From Bacillota bacterium (GTDB lineage Bacteria > Bacillota > Clostridia > Peptostreptococcales > Anaerovoracaceae): DNA of 12,946 nt. The first letter of the stretch is position 1, and every line of letters begins with the position of its first letter. The position numbers and the translations under genes are program-made. Under the pieces are notes generated by a model. That model ran no database searches. It worked only from the letters and a program-made list of their open reading frames with translations, and was not told where the DNA came from. Location of the stretch: contig JAEDMR010000040.1 in NCBI GenBank assembly GCA_016302925.1, positions 1 through 12,946 of the forward strand, read 5' to 3'. Positions 1 through 7,437 of the stretch are shown piece by piece.

Positions 1-114
1 GTGTACATCGTGGGACGGCAGGATTACCTCAACGCCATGGTGGACCACAACGAGAACCGGAGAAGAAACTCCGGACTCATGAGCCGGCTGGCCGGGTTTT
101 ATCAGGGGGTGTGA
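1..114 (+). CDS. recD2: RecD2-type ATP-dependent DNA helicase, C-terminal end only
   Basis: Only the last 37 codons are present; the gene begins outside the window. The visible tail contains VYIVGR near the edge, then a basic stretch (NENRRRNSGL) and a final LAGFYQGV. This resembles the extreme C-terminus of RecD2/YrrC helicases, where the last helicase motif is followed by a short 'VGR..AL..MV.NN...R.SGL..RL' tail. RecD2 is a superfamily 1 helicase with roles in DNA repair and replication fork maintenance. The stop codon TGA lies one base before the comFC start, so the two genes are probably cotranscribed. A recD2-comFC order is common in Clostridia and supports the call. With so little sequence, another helicase cannot be excluded. 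Confidence 0.6.
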   Translation: MYIVGRQDYLNAMVDHNENRRRNSGLMSRLAGFYQGV

Positions 115-115
115 G

Positions 116-934
116 ATGTATCTGATCAGACGGGGGCCGGCGTGGCTGCAGCATCTGGCGGAGCAGACAGCGGATTTTTTCTTTCCGTGGGGGACTTACT
201 GCGTGGTCTGCGGAAACTATATCGACCGCAGCCGAAGCTACTGTCTCTGTGACCACTGCATCCGCCATATCACGTGGGGCCACGTGGAGATTCTGCCGGA
301 AAGTCTGCGGAACAACAATTTCACCGGGCCGGAAGCGGAGCTGCTGCAGGAAGAGGGCGGCATCCCGCTGGATTCCATCCGCGCCTGTATGAAATACGGC
401 CTTTATGAACGGCGGCTGATTTTCGATCTGAAATACAACGGCCATACGTATATGGCCCGGATTCTGGCCCAAATCCTTGCAGACCGGATTCGTTCCGATG
501 CCGAAGCTGCGGGGCTTCTGGAGGCAGACTTTATCGTTCCGGTTCCCATGCATCGAAAAAAGGAAAAGAAGCGGGGATTCAACCAGGCGGCCATGGTGGC
601 TGCATATCTGGGTGGATTTCTGGGGATCCCTGTTCTGAAGGACGGTCTGGAGCGGTCCGAGTCCACGGCGGCGCAGCGGAGTATTGCAGGCGGTGATCGG
701 CTTTCCAATCTGCACGGCGCCTTTCGTGCCGGCTGCGGCGGAAGACTTTCGGAACGGATCGAGGGAAGACAAGTGATTCTTCTGGATGATATCTTTACCA
801 CAGGGGCCACCGCCATCTGCTGCGGACGGGTGCTGAAGGATGCGGGTGCAGCCCGGGTGGATGTGCTGACGGTGGCATCGGGAAACGACGGTGCAGAAGG
901 TTTTTTTCTTGCAAAGGAGCAGGAAATCGGTTAA
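116..934 (+). CDS. comFC: ComF family protein (ComFC-like phosphoribosyltransferase fold)
   Basis: This 272-residue protein has the two hallmarks of the ComF family. Near the N-terminus there is a zinc-ribbon-like cysteine cluster (C29, C32, then C43, C45, C48). The C-terminal part is a type I phosphoribosyltransferase fold with VPVPMHRKK (141-149), RGFNQ (153-157), a TAAQR..R..N motif (184-198) and the PRPP-binding loop ILLDDIFTTGAT (221-232). ComFC is needed for DNA uptake in naturally competent bacteria, but homologues are widespread in non-competent ones, so the exact role here is open. The ATG follows the upstream stop by one base, and a G-rich run just before it (about 105-111) can act as ribosome-binding site. 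Length is close to the family norm and no key motif is missing. Confidence 0.88.
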   Translation: MYLIRRGPAWLQHLAEQTADFFFPWGTYCVVCGNYIDRSRSYCLCDHCIRHITWGHVEILPESLRNNNFTGPEAELLQEEGGIPLDSIRACMKYGLYERRLIFDLKYNGHTYMARILAQILADRIRSDAEAAGLLEADFIVPVPMHRKKEKKRGFNQAAMVAAYLGGFLGIPVLKDGLERSESTAAQRSIAGGDRLSNLHGAFRAGCGGRLSERIEGRQVILLDDIFTTGATAICCGRVLKDAGAARVDVLTVASGNDGAEGFFLAKEQEIG

Positions 935-1198
935 AATTGAAACAGAATTGTTCAGGTCTGTGGTTGAAAATCCAGGCCAGGTGCGGGCGAAAGGATCCAC
1001 GTAAGCCGCTGCGCAGGAGACGGGCGGTGATCATGGCGTACCTTAGAAGTAAGTCCTCCGAAAATCGGATCAAGGCAGGTGTGGGGGCAAAGACCAGGTC
1101 AGCTGAACAGTTCTCTTTTTGTGCTTTTTTCAGGAAAATGTCATGGGATCCGGTCCGGAAAACTGGAATATCCTGTATACATGGAAAATGCTGTGGCA

Positions 1199-1222
1199 TT
1201 GTGCCGGTGAATGTGGTATAAT
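1199..1222 (+). promoter_or_regulatory. Extended -10 sigma-A promoter of hpf
   Basis: A perfect TATAAT lies at 1217-1222, preceded by TG at 1214-1215, so this is an extended -10 element (TGnTATAAT). No good -35 box sits at 17 bp; a TTGTGC at 1199-1204 is too close to pair with it. Extended -10 promoters can work without a -35. Transcription would start near 1229, giving an hpf leader of about 118 nt. No other -10 this good is visible in the gap. Confidence 0.65.
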
Positions 1223-1240
1223 ACTTTCATAAAGTAAATA

Positions 1241-1330
1241 GTTTGCACAGACCGACGAGGGATGTACAAATGCTCTGACCCGGAGACGGGCCGGATACCG
1301 GACCGAAAAGGGACGTCTGTCCGTGCAGGC
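1241..1330 (+). ncRNA. Possible structured 5' leader RNA of hpf
   Basis: The leader can be closed by GUUUGCAC (1241-1248) pairing with GUGCAGGC (1323-1330), eight pairs including two G-U. An inner helix is possible between AGAC (1249-1252) and GUCU (1315-1318). Inside lie CCCG-GAGA-CGGG (1279-1290), a hairpin with a GNRA tetraloop, and CCGG-AUA-CCGG (1291-1301). The closing helix ends three bases before the AGGAGG ribosome-binding site, so folding could affect translation. Structured 'raiA' RNAs are known upstream of hpf/raiA genes in Bacillota and Actinobacteria. I cannot tell by eye whether this is one, and it seems short for that class. The folding is manual and unscored. Confidence 0.35.
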
Positions 1331-1347
1331 GAGAGGAGGGTATCATT

Positions 1348-1875
1348 ATGAAGATTATCGTAACAGGAAAGAACATCACCATCAGCGACCGGATTCAGGA
1401 AGCCATCAACAAGAGATTTGAGAAACTGGGAAAGTATTTTGCTGACGATATCAAGGCGAATATAGTGATCCATCCGGAACGGGATAAGGTGAAGATGGAA
1501 GCGACCATTGTGACCAAGGGAACGATTTTCCGTGCAGAGGATGTATCACAGGACGTATTTGACAGCATCGACATCGTTGCGGATAAATTATCCAGCCAGA
1601 TGTCCAAATATAAAGGCAAACTGCAGAAGAGAAACAAGTCCAACGAATCCGTGCGGTTCGAGATGATTCCTGAAATGCCGGAACCTGTAGAGGAGAATAA
1701 GGTTGTAAAGGCCAAGAAGTTCCAGCTGGTTCCGATGACGGTGGACGAAGCCGCCATGCAGATGGAGCTGCTGCAGCACAACTTCTACGTGTTCATAGAC
1801 ATCGAGACCGACAGCGTAAGCGTGGTTTACAAGAGAAACGACGGAGATTACGGACTGCTGGAAACTACATACTAG
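1348..1875 (+). CDS. hpf: Ribosome hibernation promoting factor, long form (HPF/RaiA family)
   Basis: This protein binds the 30S subunit and dimerises ribosomes into inactive 100S particles in stationary phase or stress. At 175 residues it matches the long HPF of Firmicutes rather than the short gammaproteobacterial form. Residues 1 to about 100 form the ribosome-binding domain (MKIIVTGKNITISDRIQEAI at the start, then the basic KGKLQKRNK stretch). A linker leads to the C-terminal dimerisation domain, about 117-175, with KKFQLVPMTVDEAAMQMEL and FYVFIDIETDSVSVVYKR. AGGAGG at 1334-1339 lies 8 bases before the ATG. It is a single-gene unit with its own extended -10 promoter and a strong terminator. 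In many Clostridia hpf sits near secA; here it lies between comFC and cdaA. Confidence 0.96.
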   Translation: MKIIVTGKNITISDRIQEAINKRFEKLGKYFADDIKANIVIHPERDKVKMEATIVTKGTIFRAEDVSQDVFDSIDIVADKLSSQMSKYKGKLQKRNKSNESVRFEMIPEMPEPVEENKVVKAKKFQLVPMTVDEAAMQMELLQHNFYVFIDIETDSVSVVYKRNDGDYGLLETTY

Positions 1876-1933
1876 TATGCGAAGAATGACTGATTTTCGG
1901 AATTTGCTTTCTATGAAAACAGTTGAGATTATG

Positions 1934-1980
1934 ACAGAAGAGGGCGCGCCGTTTTTACGGGCGCCTTCTTCTGTTTTTTC
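1934..1980 (+). terminator. Rho-independent terminator of hpf
   Basis: ACAGAAGAGGGCGC (1934-1947) pairs with GCGCCTTCTTCTGT (1961-1974) as a 14-bp stem with one G-U pair and a 13-nt loop. A run of T follows at once (1974-1979), then a pyrimidine-rich tail. This is one of the strongest terminators in the window and separates hpf from the cdaA unit. Confidence 0.9.
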
Positions 1981-1985
1981 TTCTC

Positions 1986-2019
1986 TTCTACTTGAAAACA
2001 ACATATTTTTCAAGTAGAA
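1986..2019. promoter_or_regulatory. 13-bp perfect inverted repeat over the cdaA promoter (candidate operator)
   Basis: TTCTACTTGAAAA (1986-1998) and TTTTCAAGTAGAA (2007-2019) are perfect reverse complements separated by 8 bp. The left arm contains the -35 hexamer and the right arm overlaps the -10, so a protein bound here should block RNA polymerase. No T-run follows either arm, so it does not look like a terminator. The arms do not match the LexA, CodY, PerR, Rex or NrdR consensus sequences I know. No regulator can be assigned. Confidence 0.55.
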
Positions 2020-2020
2020 T
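1992..2020 (+). promoter_or_regulatory. Sigma-A promoter of the cdaA-glmS unit
   Basis: TTGAAA (1992-1997) and TAGAAT (2015-2020) are separated by 17 bp, each one mismatch or less-favoured base from the sigma-A consensus. An alternative perfect TATAAT at 2020-2025 would leave a 22-bp gap from TTGAAA, so TAGAAT is preferred. Transcription would start near 2027, about 26 bases before the cdaA ATG. The promoter lies almost wholly within the 13-bp inverted repeat. Confidence 0.65.
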
Positions 2021-2052
2021 ATAATAGAATACATGTGAGAGGAAATGTGTTT

Positions 2053-2892
2053 ATGGAAACCTTTGGAAACATCATTTCGAGCATCGGAATCACCGATGTG
2101 CTGGACATTCTGATCGTTGCATTTATCTTTTATAAAATTCTGGGCTTTATCAAGGAGACCAGAGCGGAGCAGCTGGCCAAGGGCCTGCTGGTTTTTGTCC
2201 TGGCTACGGTGGGTTCGGAACTCTGCCATTTTTATACTCTGAACTGGATTCTGTCCAATACCATGACCGTCGGATTGATGGCGCTGGTGGTAATCTTCCA
2301 GCCGGAACTGCGGCGTGCCCTTGAATATCTGGGAAGGAGCAAGATCACCAACGTGTTCAGTCAGGTGGATAAGGAAGAAGCCAAACGGATCATCGCAGAG
2401 TTTGTCCGTGCCATTGAAAGCATGTCCGCGTCCAGAACAGGCGCACTGATTGTCATTGAAAGAGAAACCCAGCTGAACGAGATCGTGGAAACAGGCACCG
2501 TGATTGACGCAGCCATTTCGGAACAGCTGATCGGAAATATTTTTTATGAAGGTTCGCCGCTGCATGACGGAGCGCTGATTGTCCGGGGCGAGAGACTGCG
2601 GGCGGCAGGCTGCGTTCTTCCGCTGACCCAGAACAAGGAACTTTCCAAGGAACTGGGAACACGTCACCGGGCCGGCATCGGCATTACGGAAAATTCCGAT
2701 GCACTGGTGCTGATCGTGTCTGAGGAGACCGGTGTAATCTCTATCGCGCAGCATGGGAAGCTGACTCGCTTCCTGGACATCAAGACGGTGGAGAAGACCC
2801 TGCTGAATATCTATTTCGATAAGGAAACAAGCGGCTCTGTGAAGGAAAAGCTGTCCAAGGCTTTGAAGGGGGTAAAAAATGCTGAAGAATGA
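2053..2892 (+). CDS. cdaA: Diadenylate cyclase CdaA (c-di-AMP synthase)
   Basis: CdaA makes the second messenger cyclic di-AMP from two ATP at the membrane; c-di-AMP controls potassium and osmolyte transport and cell-wall balance. The 279-residue protein has about three hydrophobic helices in its first 85 residues, a short coiled stretch, then the DAC domain. The catalytic signatures are present: GALIVIER (130-137), LHDGALIV with the DGA motif at 172-174, and GTRHRAGIG with RHR at 204-206. I chose the ATG at 2053, with GAGAGG 10 bases upstream. A GTG at 2035 would add six residues but lies only about 8 bases past the predicted transcription start. It is first in the unit and overlaps cdaR by 14 bases, which suggests coupled translation. 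Confidence 0.95.
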   Translation: METFGNIISSIGITDVLDILIVAFIFYKILGFIKETRAEQLAKGLLVFVLATVGSELCHFYTLNWILSNTMTVGLMALVVIFQPELRRALEYLGRSKITNVFSQVDKEEAKRIIAEFVRAIESMSASRTGALIVIERETQLNEIVETGTVIDAAISEQLIGNIFYEGSPLHDGALIVRGERLRAAGCVLPLTQNKELSKELGTRHRAGIGITENSDALVLIVSEETGVISIAQHGKLTRFLDIKTVEKTLLNIYFDKETSGSVKEKLSKALKGVKNAEE

Positions 2893-4114
2893 TAAAGTGA
2901 ATTTCATCATCGCCCTGATCATTGCTGCGGGACTGTGGGCCTATGTGCTGGTAACGGATAATCAGTCCATGGATACCACCATAAAGAATGTGCCCATAAC
3001 AATCATAAACGAAAGCACGCTGGAATCGGATGGTCTGGTACTTCTTTCCGTCAGCGATGAAACAGTAAATGTCACCGTGAAGGGAGAACGGGGAGAGGCA
3101 GGAAAAATAAAGAAAGAAGGCATTCATGTGGTTCTCGATCTGGAAGGTGTGAAGGCGGGAGAGCATACAGTACCTCTGCAGATTACCGTACCGGATCGTG
3201 TGGATTTCAAGGATGCCAGCAAGCGTAAGGTGACAGTGGTCATCGATGAGCTGGTTACGGAAGAGAAGAACATCGTGTCGACGATTGACGGAGATTTGAA
3301 TGATGAGCAGGAACCGTTCATCGTGCAGACCGATAAAGATACCGTGAGTGTGACCGGCGCCAGGACGCTGGTGGACAGCGTGGCTTACATCAGTGCACCG
3401 CTGGATGTGAAGCTGGTGGGAGATGAACTCCATGCCATCAGTGTAGACCTGATTCCGGTGGATAAAGACGGAAATACGGTAGAAAATGTCAAGCTGAGCA
3501 GCAAGAGTGTTTCTGTGACTGCAGTCATGCTGAATAAGAAGACCGTTCCGCTGAAGGTGAATGTGGTCGGAGCGGATGCATCCGATGCAGACCGCACGGT
3601 AACGGTACCGAAGACGATTACCGTGAAGGGGTATGCCGCAGCTCTTGCTGACATATCCTATATCACAGCGGAAACTGTGGATGTGAGCGAGATTTATGAA
3701 GATGCAGCGCTGGAGGTGAAGCCGCTGCTTCCGGAAGGTGTGGAGGTGGCAGCCAATTCGCAGAAGCTGATGGTGAAAGTGACCGTGAAGGGGATGGAGA
3801 CCCGGCGGTTTACGTATGGAAAAGAAGACATCGCAGTGGAAGGCATCACGGAAGATATGATCGCATACATCAGTGATGTAACCATCGATGTTACAGCAGT
3901 AGGCAAAGAAGCGGATATTTCCGCACTGAAAGAAGAGGATTTCTATTTCGTAGCTGATGCATCGGGACTGGAACCGGGGGAACACCGGATTGAACTGAAG
4001 TGTCACTTCGAGGGAAATCTCAGCGAAGTGAATTTCACGCCGGCAGAAATTCTGGTCACCATCGAACGTGTGACGGAGGAGGAACCGGCGGCGGATGGCA
4101 GTGAAGAATCATAG
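2879..4114 (+). CDS. cdaR: YbbR-domain protein CdaR, regulator of CdaA
   Basis: CdaR (YbbR) is a membrane-anchored extracytoplasmic protein that binds CdaA and modulates its cyclase activity. The 411-residue protein starts with a basic tip and one transmembrane helix (about residues 9-26). The rest is beta-rich outer sequence that I divide into four YbbR-like repeats: roughly 30-125, 126-215, 216-300 and 301-400. Each carries the 'V.VTG/VTVKG...' strand pattern, for example VNVTVKG, VSVTGAR and ITVKGYA. The C-terminus is acidic (TEEEPAADGSEES). The start lies inside cdaA, with AAGGGGG at about 2866-2872 as ribosome-binding site. Sequence between YbbR proteins is poorly conserved, so the call rests on domain pattern and the fixed cdaA-cdaR-glmM order. 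Confidence 0.92.
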   Translation: MLKNDKVNFIIALIIAAGLWAYVLVTDNQSMDTTIKNVPITIINESTLESDGLVLLSVSDETVNVTVKGERGEAGKIKKEGIHVVLDLEGVKAGEHTVPLQITVPDRVDFKDASKRKVTVVIDELVTEEKNIVSTIDGDLNDEQEPFIVQTDKDTVSVTGARTLVDSVAYISAPLDVKLVGDELHAISVDLIPVDKDGNTVENVKLSSKSVSVTAVMLNKKTVPLKVNVVGADASDADRTVTVPKTITVKGYAAALADISYITAETVDVSEIYEDAALEVKPLLPEGVEVAANSQKLMVKVTVKGMETRRFTYGKEDIAVEGITEDMIAYISDVTIDVTAVGKEADISALKEEDFYFVADASGLEPGEHRIELKCHFEGNLSEVNFTPAEILVTIERVTEEEPAADGSEES

Positions 4115-4134
4115 AAAAGGATAGGAGGAAATAT

Positions 4135-5502
4135 ATGGGCAGACTGTTCGGCACCGACGGGGTGCGCGGTGTGGCAGGAAGAGAACTGACACCGGAACTG
4201 GCTTTCAAACTGGGGAAAGCCGGAACCTCTGTACTGAAAAAGACCAATGAACGTCCGGTGATTGTCATCGGAAAAGATACAAGAATATCCGGCGATATGC
4301 TGGAAAGTGCTCTGGCAGCCGGCATCCTGGCTGTGGGAGGAAATGTAATGCTGGCAGGGGTTGTTCCGACGCCGGCCATCGCATATCTGGCACGTCATTA
4401 TCATGCGGATGCAGGCATCGTGATCAGTGCATCGCACAATACGTTTGAATATAACGGGATCAAGTTTTTCAACGGCGACGGATATAAACTGGATGACCTG
4501 CTGGAAGAAAAAATTGAGGATATCATCCTCAGCAGTGTGGATGCAAGCAACCACGTAACCGGAGAAAAAATCGGACGGCGGCTGGAAGCGGAAGAGGACG
4601 CCTCAGATCTTTATGTAAACCATCTTCTGGAGACAGTGTCTTACCGACTGGACGGGAGAAAGATTGTTCTGGATTGCGCCAACGGTGCTTCCTACCGAAT
4701 CGCGGAGCGTGTGTACCGCAGTCTGGGAGCGGATGTGACGGTAATCGGCAATGAGCCCGACGGCATCAATATCAATGACAGCTGCGGCTCTACCCATCCG
4801 GAAAAGCTGCAGGAGGAAGTGCTGCGTCAGGGAGCGGAAATCGGCCTCGCCTTTGACGGAGACGCGGATCGGCTGATCGTAGTGGATAACCTGGGGCGGG
4901 TATTGGACGGCGACAAGACCATCGCCATCTGTGCTCGTATGCTGAAAAAAGAAGGCCGGCTGCAGGATGACCGGGTAACCGTCACTGTGATGAGCAATAT
5001 CGGATTCCATAAGGCCATGGAAGAAGCAGGAATCTCTGTAGATGTGACCGGCGTGGGCGACCGGTATGTTCTGGAGCGGATGCGGGAAACCGGATGCATG
5101 ATCGGCGGAGAACAGTCCGGACACATTATTTTCGCAGAGCATACCACCACGGGAGACGGGATTCTGTCTTCTCTCCAGCTGATGGAAGCCCTGCTGGCAT
5201 CGGGAAAGACCATGGCACAGCTCAGCGACGAGATCCGCATTTATCCGCAGGTGCTGGTCAATGCCAGAATCCATAACGATTTCAAAAAGACCTGGCAGAA
5301 GGATCCGGAGGTGGCTGCAGAGATTGCGGCAGTGGAAAAGGCCGTGGAGGGCAGCGGAAGACTGCTGATTCGGCCGTCCGGTACGGAACCCCTGGTGCGT
5401 GTCATGCTGGAGGGCAGTGATACAGAGGAGATTCGCCCGCTGGCGGAGAGGCTTGCCTCTCTCATCGAAAGTAAGTTCCGGAAATCCGACGAGGAAGAAT
5501 AG
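4135..5502 (+). CDS. glmM: Phosphoglucosamine mutase GlmM
   Basis: GlmM converts glucosamine-6-phosphate to glucosamine-1-phosphate, the step after GlmS on the way to UDP-GlcNAc and peptidoglycan. The 455-residue protein has all four phosphohexomutase motifs: the phosphoserine loop ISASHN (S100 is the catalytic serine), the metal-binding loop DGDADR (241-246), the sugar-binding loop GGEQSGH (324-330) and the phosphate-binding loop RPSGTEPLVRVM (413-424). The N-terminus GRLFGTDGVRG is typical of GlmM. AGGAGG at 4123-4128 precedes the ATG, 20 bases after cdaR. In B. subtilis and Lactococcus GlmM binds CdaA and lowers c-di-AMP synthesis, so it is both enzyme and likely partner of the first gene in the unit. 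Confidence 0.98.
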   Translation: MGRLFGTDGVRGVAGRELTPELAFKLGKAGTSVLKKTNERPVIVIGKDTRISGDMLESALAAGILAVGGNVMLAGVVPTPAIAYLARHYHADAGIVISASHNTFEYNGIKFFNGDGYKLDDLLEEKIEDIILSSVDASNHVTGEKIGRRLEAEEDASDLYVNHLLETVSYRLDGRKIVLDCANGASYRIAERVYRSLGADVTVIGNEPDGININDSCGSTHPEKLQEEVLRQGAEIGLAFDGDADRLIVVDNLGRVLDGDKTIAICARMLKKEGRLQDDRVTVTVMSNIGFHKAMEEAGISVDVTGVGDRYVLERMRETGCMIGGEQSGHIIFAEHTTTGDGILSSLQLMEALLASGKTMAQLSDEIRIYPQVLVNARIHNDFKKTWQKDPEVAAEIAAVEKAVEGSGRLLIRPSGTEPLVRVMLEGSDTEEIRPLAERLASLIESKFRKSDEEE

Positions 5503-5542
5503 TGTAAATCTGATAATATTCGAATAGTAAAAAGGTGAGATT

Positions 5543-7375
5543 ATGTGCGGGATAGTAGGATATGTGGGCAGAGAAAATGCCCGGGAAATTATTATCGACG
5601 GCTTGAAACGGCTGGAATACAGGGGATATGATTCCGCCGGCATTGCCGTAGTGCAGAACGGAAAGATTTTGCTCAGAAAGCATGTGGGGGAAATTGCCAA
5701 CCTGGAGAACTTCATCGGCGATGATCCCATGACCAGCGGGACAGGAATCGGTCATACCCGATGGGCCACCCATGGTGTGCCGTCGGATCTCAATGCCCAT
5801 CCCCATCTGAACGGAGACGGAACCATTGCAGTGGTTCATAACGGAATTATTGAAAACTTCGTGGAGCTGAAGGAAATGCTGATTCGGGACCACGGCGTTG
5901 TGTTCCGGTCGGAAACCGATACGGAGGTCATCGCCCACCTGATCGGCATCCACTATAAAGGCAATCTGGAGGATGCAGTATATGAGGCTGTATCGGAAAT
6001 GCGAGGTGCCTATGCCATCAGTGTGATTGCTGCTGCAGAACCGGGAAAAATCGTAGCAGTCCGCAAGGATGCACCGCTGATCGCAGGACTGGGGCAGGGA
6101 GGCAACTTCATTGCGTCAGATATTCCGGCCCTGCTGAAATACGTGAAGGAAATCTATCTGATTGAAAATAACGAAATGGTGATTCTGACGCCGGACAGCG
6201 TGAAGATCTACGATGAAAACCGGCAGGAAGTGCACCGGGATGTGTTCCATGTGACCTGGGATGCGGATGCCGCCGAAAAGGAAGGCTATGATCACTTCAT
6301 GCTGAAGGAGATCTATGAGCAGCCGAAGGGACTGTATGATACCCTGACCCGCAGACTCAACGAGGACGGTACCATCAAGCTGGACGGCATCTCCATGAAC
6401 AGAGAGGAGATTGAAGGGTTCACGAAAATCTATATCGTGGCCTGCGGCACGGCATATCATGCCGGTCTGGTTGGCAAATACATTATCGAAAAGCTGGCAA
6501 AGGTGCCGGTGGAGGTGGATGTGGCATCAGAGTTCCGCTACCGGGATCCGTTTGTGGATGACAAGACGTTGTTCATCGCCATCAGCCAGTCCGGGGAGAC
6601 CCTGGATACCCTGGCGGCGCTCCGTGAGGCCAAGCGAAAAGGCGCAAGGGTTCTCAGCGTGGTCAACGTGGTGGGAAGCTCTGTGGCCAGAGAATCGGAT
6701 GATGTGTTCTACACCTGGGCCGGACCGGAAATCGCCGTGGCTTCCACCAAGGCCTACACCACCCAGCTGATGTGCATGTACCTGATCGGTCTGCATATGG
6801 GCTACGTGCGGGGAACCATTACCAGAGAGTATTACGACCGGTTCATCGCAGATTTGCTGGCGATTCCGGATAAGCTGAAGGACTGTCTGGCGAAAAATGC
6901 CGGCATCATCGAAGGCCTGTCCAAAATGCTCTATAACAAGGAACAGGTATTTTTCATCGGCCGGGGACTGGATTCCTCTGTATCCTATGAGGGGTCGCTG
7001 AAGCTGAAGGAAATCTCCTATATCAATTCCTTCGCCATCGCAGCCGGGGAACTGAAGCATGGAACCATCGCGCTCATGGAGCCGGGCACGCTGGTGGTGA
7101 CACTGGCCACCCAGGATTTCCTCTATGAGAAAATGCTGTCCAACATTGAGGAAGTAAAGGCAAGAGGCGCCCATGTGCTGTCCATCGCCAAAGAGGGCAA
7201 TACGGCCATCGAAGCGCACAGCAATGAGGTCATCTATATTCCACCATGCAGGGATGAGATCACGCCGCTGCTGTCCGTGGTGCCGCTGCAGCTGTTTGCC
7301 TACTATGTGGCCAGAGAACGGGGCTGCAACATCGATAAGCCAAAGAACCTGGCGAAGTCCGTCACCGTGGAATAG
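5543..7375 (+). CDS. glmS: Glutamine-fructose-6-phosphate aminotransferase GlmS
   Basis: GlmS makes glucosamine-6-phosphate from fructose-6-phosphate and glutamine, the committed step of amino-sugar synthesis. The 610-residue protein begins MCGIVGYVG; C2 becomes the N-terminal nucleophile of the class II glutamine amidotransferase domain (about 1-225, with HTRWATHG and HNGIIEN). Two SIS sugar-isomerase domains follow, with CGTAYHAG and ISQSGETLDT in the first and GRGLDSSVSYEG and AGELKHG in the second. The C-terminus NLAKSVTVE is the conserved active-site tail. AGGTGAG at about 5533-5539 is the ribosome-binding site. The gap from glmM is only 40 bases, too short for the glmS ribozyme that controls this gene in many Firmicutes. 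Confidence 0.98.
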   Translation: MCGIVGYVGRENAREIIIDGLKRLEYRGYDSAGIAVVQNGKILLRKHVGEIANLENFIGDDPMTSGTGIGHTRWATHGVPSDLNAHPHLNGDGTIAVVHNGIIENFVELKEMLIRDHGVVFRSETDTEVIAHLIGIHYKGNLEDAVYEAVSEMRGAYAISVIAAAEPGKIVAVRKDAPLIAGLGQGGNFIASDIPALLKYVKEIYLIENNEMVILTPDSVKIYDENRQEVHRDVFHVTWDADAAEKEGYDHFMLKEIYEQPKGLYDTLTRRLNEDGTIKLDGISMNREEIEGFTKIYIVACGTAYHAGLVGKYIIEKLAKVPVEVDVASEFRYRDPFVDDKTLFIAISQSGETLDTLAALREAKRKGARVLSVVNVVGSSVARESDDVFYTWAGPEIAVASTKAYTTQLMCMYLIGLHMGYVRGTITREYYDRFIADLLAIPDKLKDCLAKNAGIIEGLSKMLYNKEQVFFIGRGLDSSVSYEGSLKLKEISYINSFAIAAGELKHGTIALMEPGTLVVTLATQDFLYEKMLSNIEEVKARGAHVLSIAKEGNTAIEAHSNEVIYIPPCRDEITPLLSVVPLQLFAYYVARERGCNIDKPKNLAKSVTVE

Positions 7376-7437
7376 CCGGGAGAATGTATTTTTAGAAATA
7401 TCTGAGAAACAATTGAAAAATCACAGGAGAAGAGAAA

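Larger units (their letters stand above)
935..1347 (+). other. 413-base gene-poor gap between comFC and hpf
   Basis: I see no convincing gene here. A reading frame of 94 codons (937-1221) opens only with TTG, lacks a ribosome-binding site, is rich in Arg, Lys and Cys, and resembles no family I know, so I do not call it. No U-tract hairpin typical of a terminator is visible after comFC. The right-hand third holds the extended -10 promoter at 1214-1222 and the foldable hpf leader (1241-1330), listed separately. The stretch 935-1210 could be a decayed gene or an RNA I do not recognise. Confidence 0.5.

Noticed and set aside
937..1221. A 94-codon plus-strand frame after comFC
   Set aside because: It starts with TTG, has no ribosome-binding site, is basic and of low complexity, and runs through the hpf promoter. 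It may be a decayed gene but cannot be supported.
1588..2922. A 444-codon minus-strand frame across hpf and cdaA
   Set aside because: It runs antisense through two well-supported genes, a terminator and a promoter, and its translation shows no known domain.
2780..4006. A 408-codon minus-strand frame opposite cdaR
   Set aside because: The translation is rich in His, Cys and Arg with no domain, as expected of an antisense shadow; cdaR on the other strand has a ribosome-binding site and operon context.
5503..5542. Possible glmS ribozyme upstream of glmS
   Set aside because: Only 40 bases separate glmM from glmS, too few for the ribozyme core, and the sequence is AT-rich without the expected helices.
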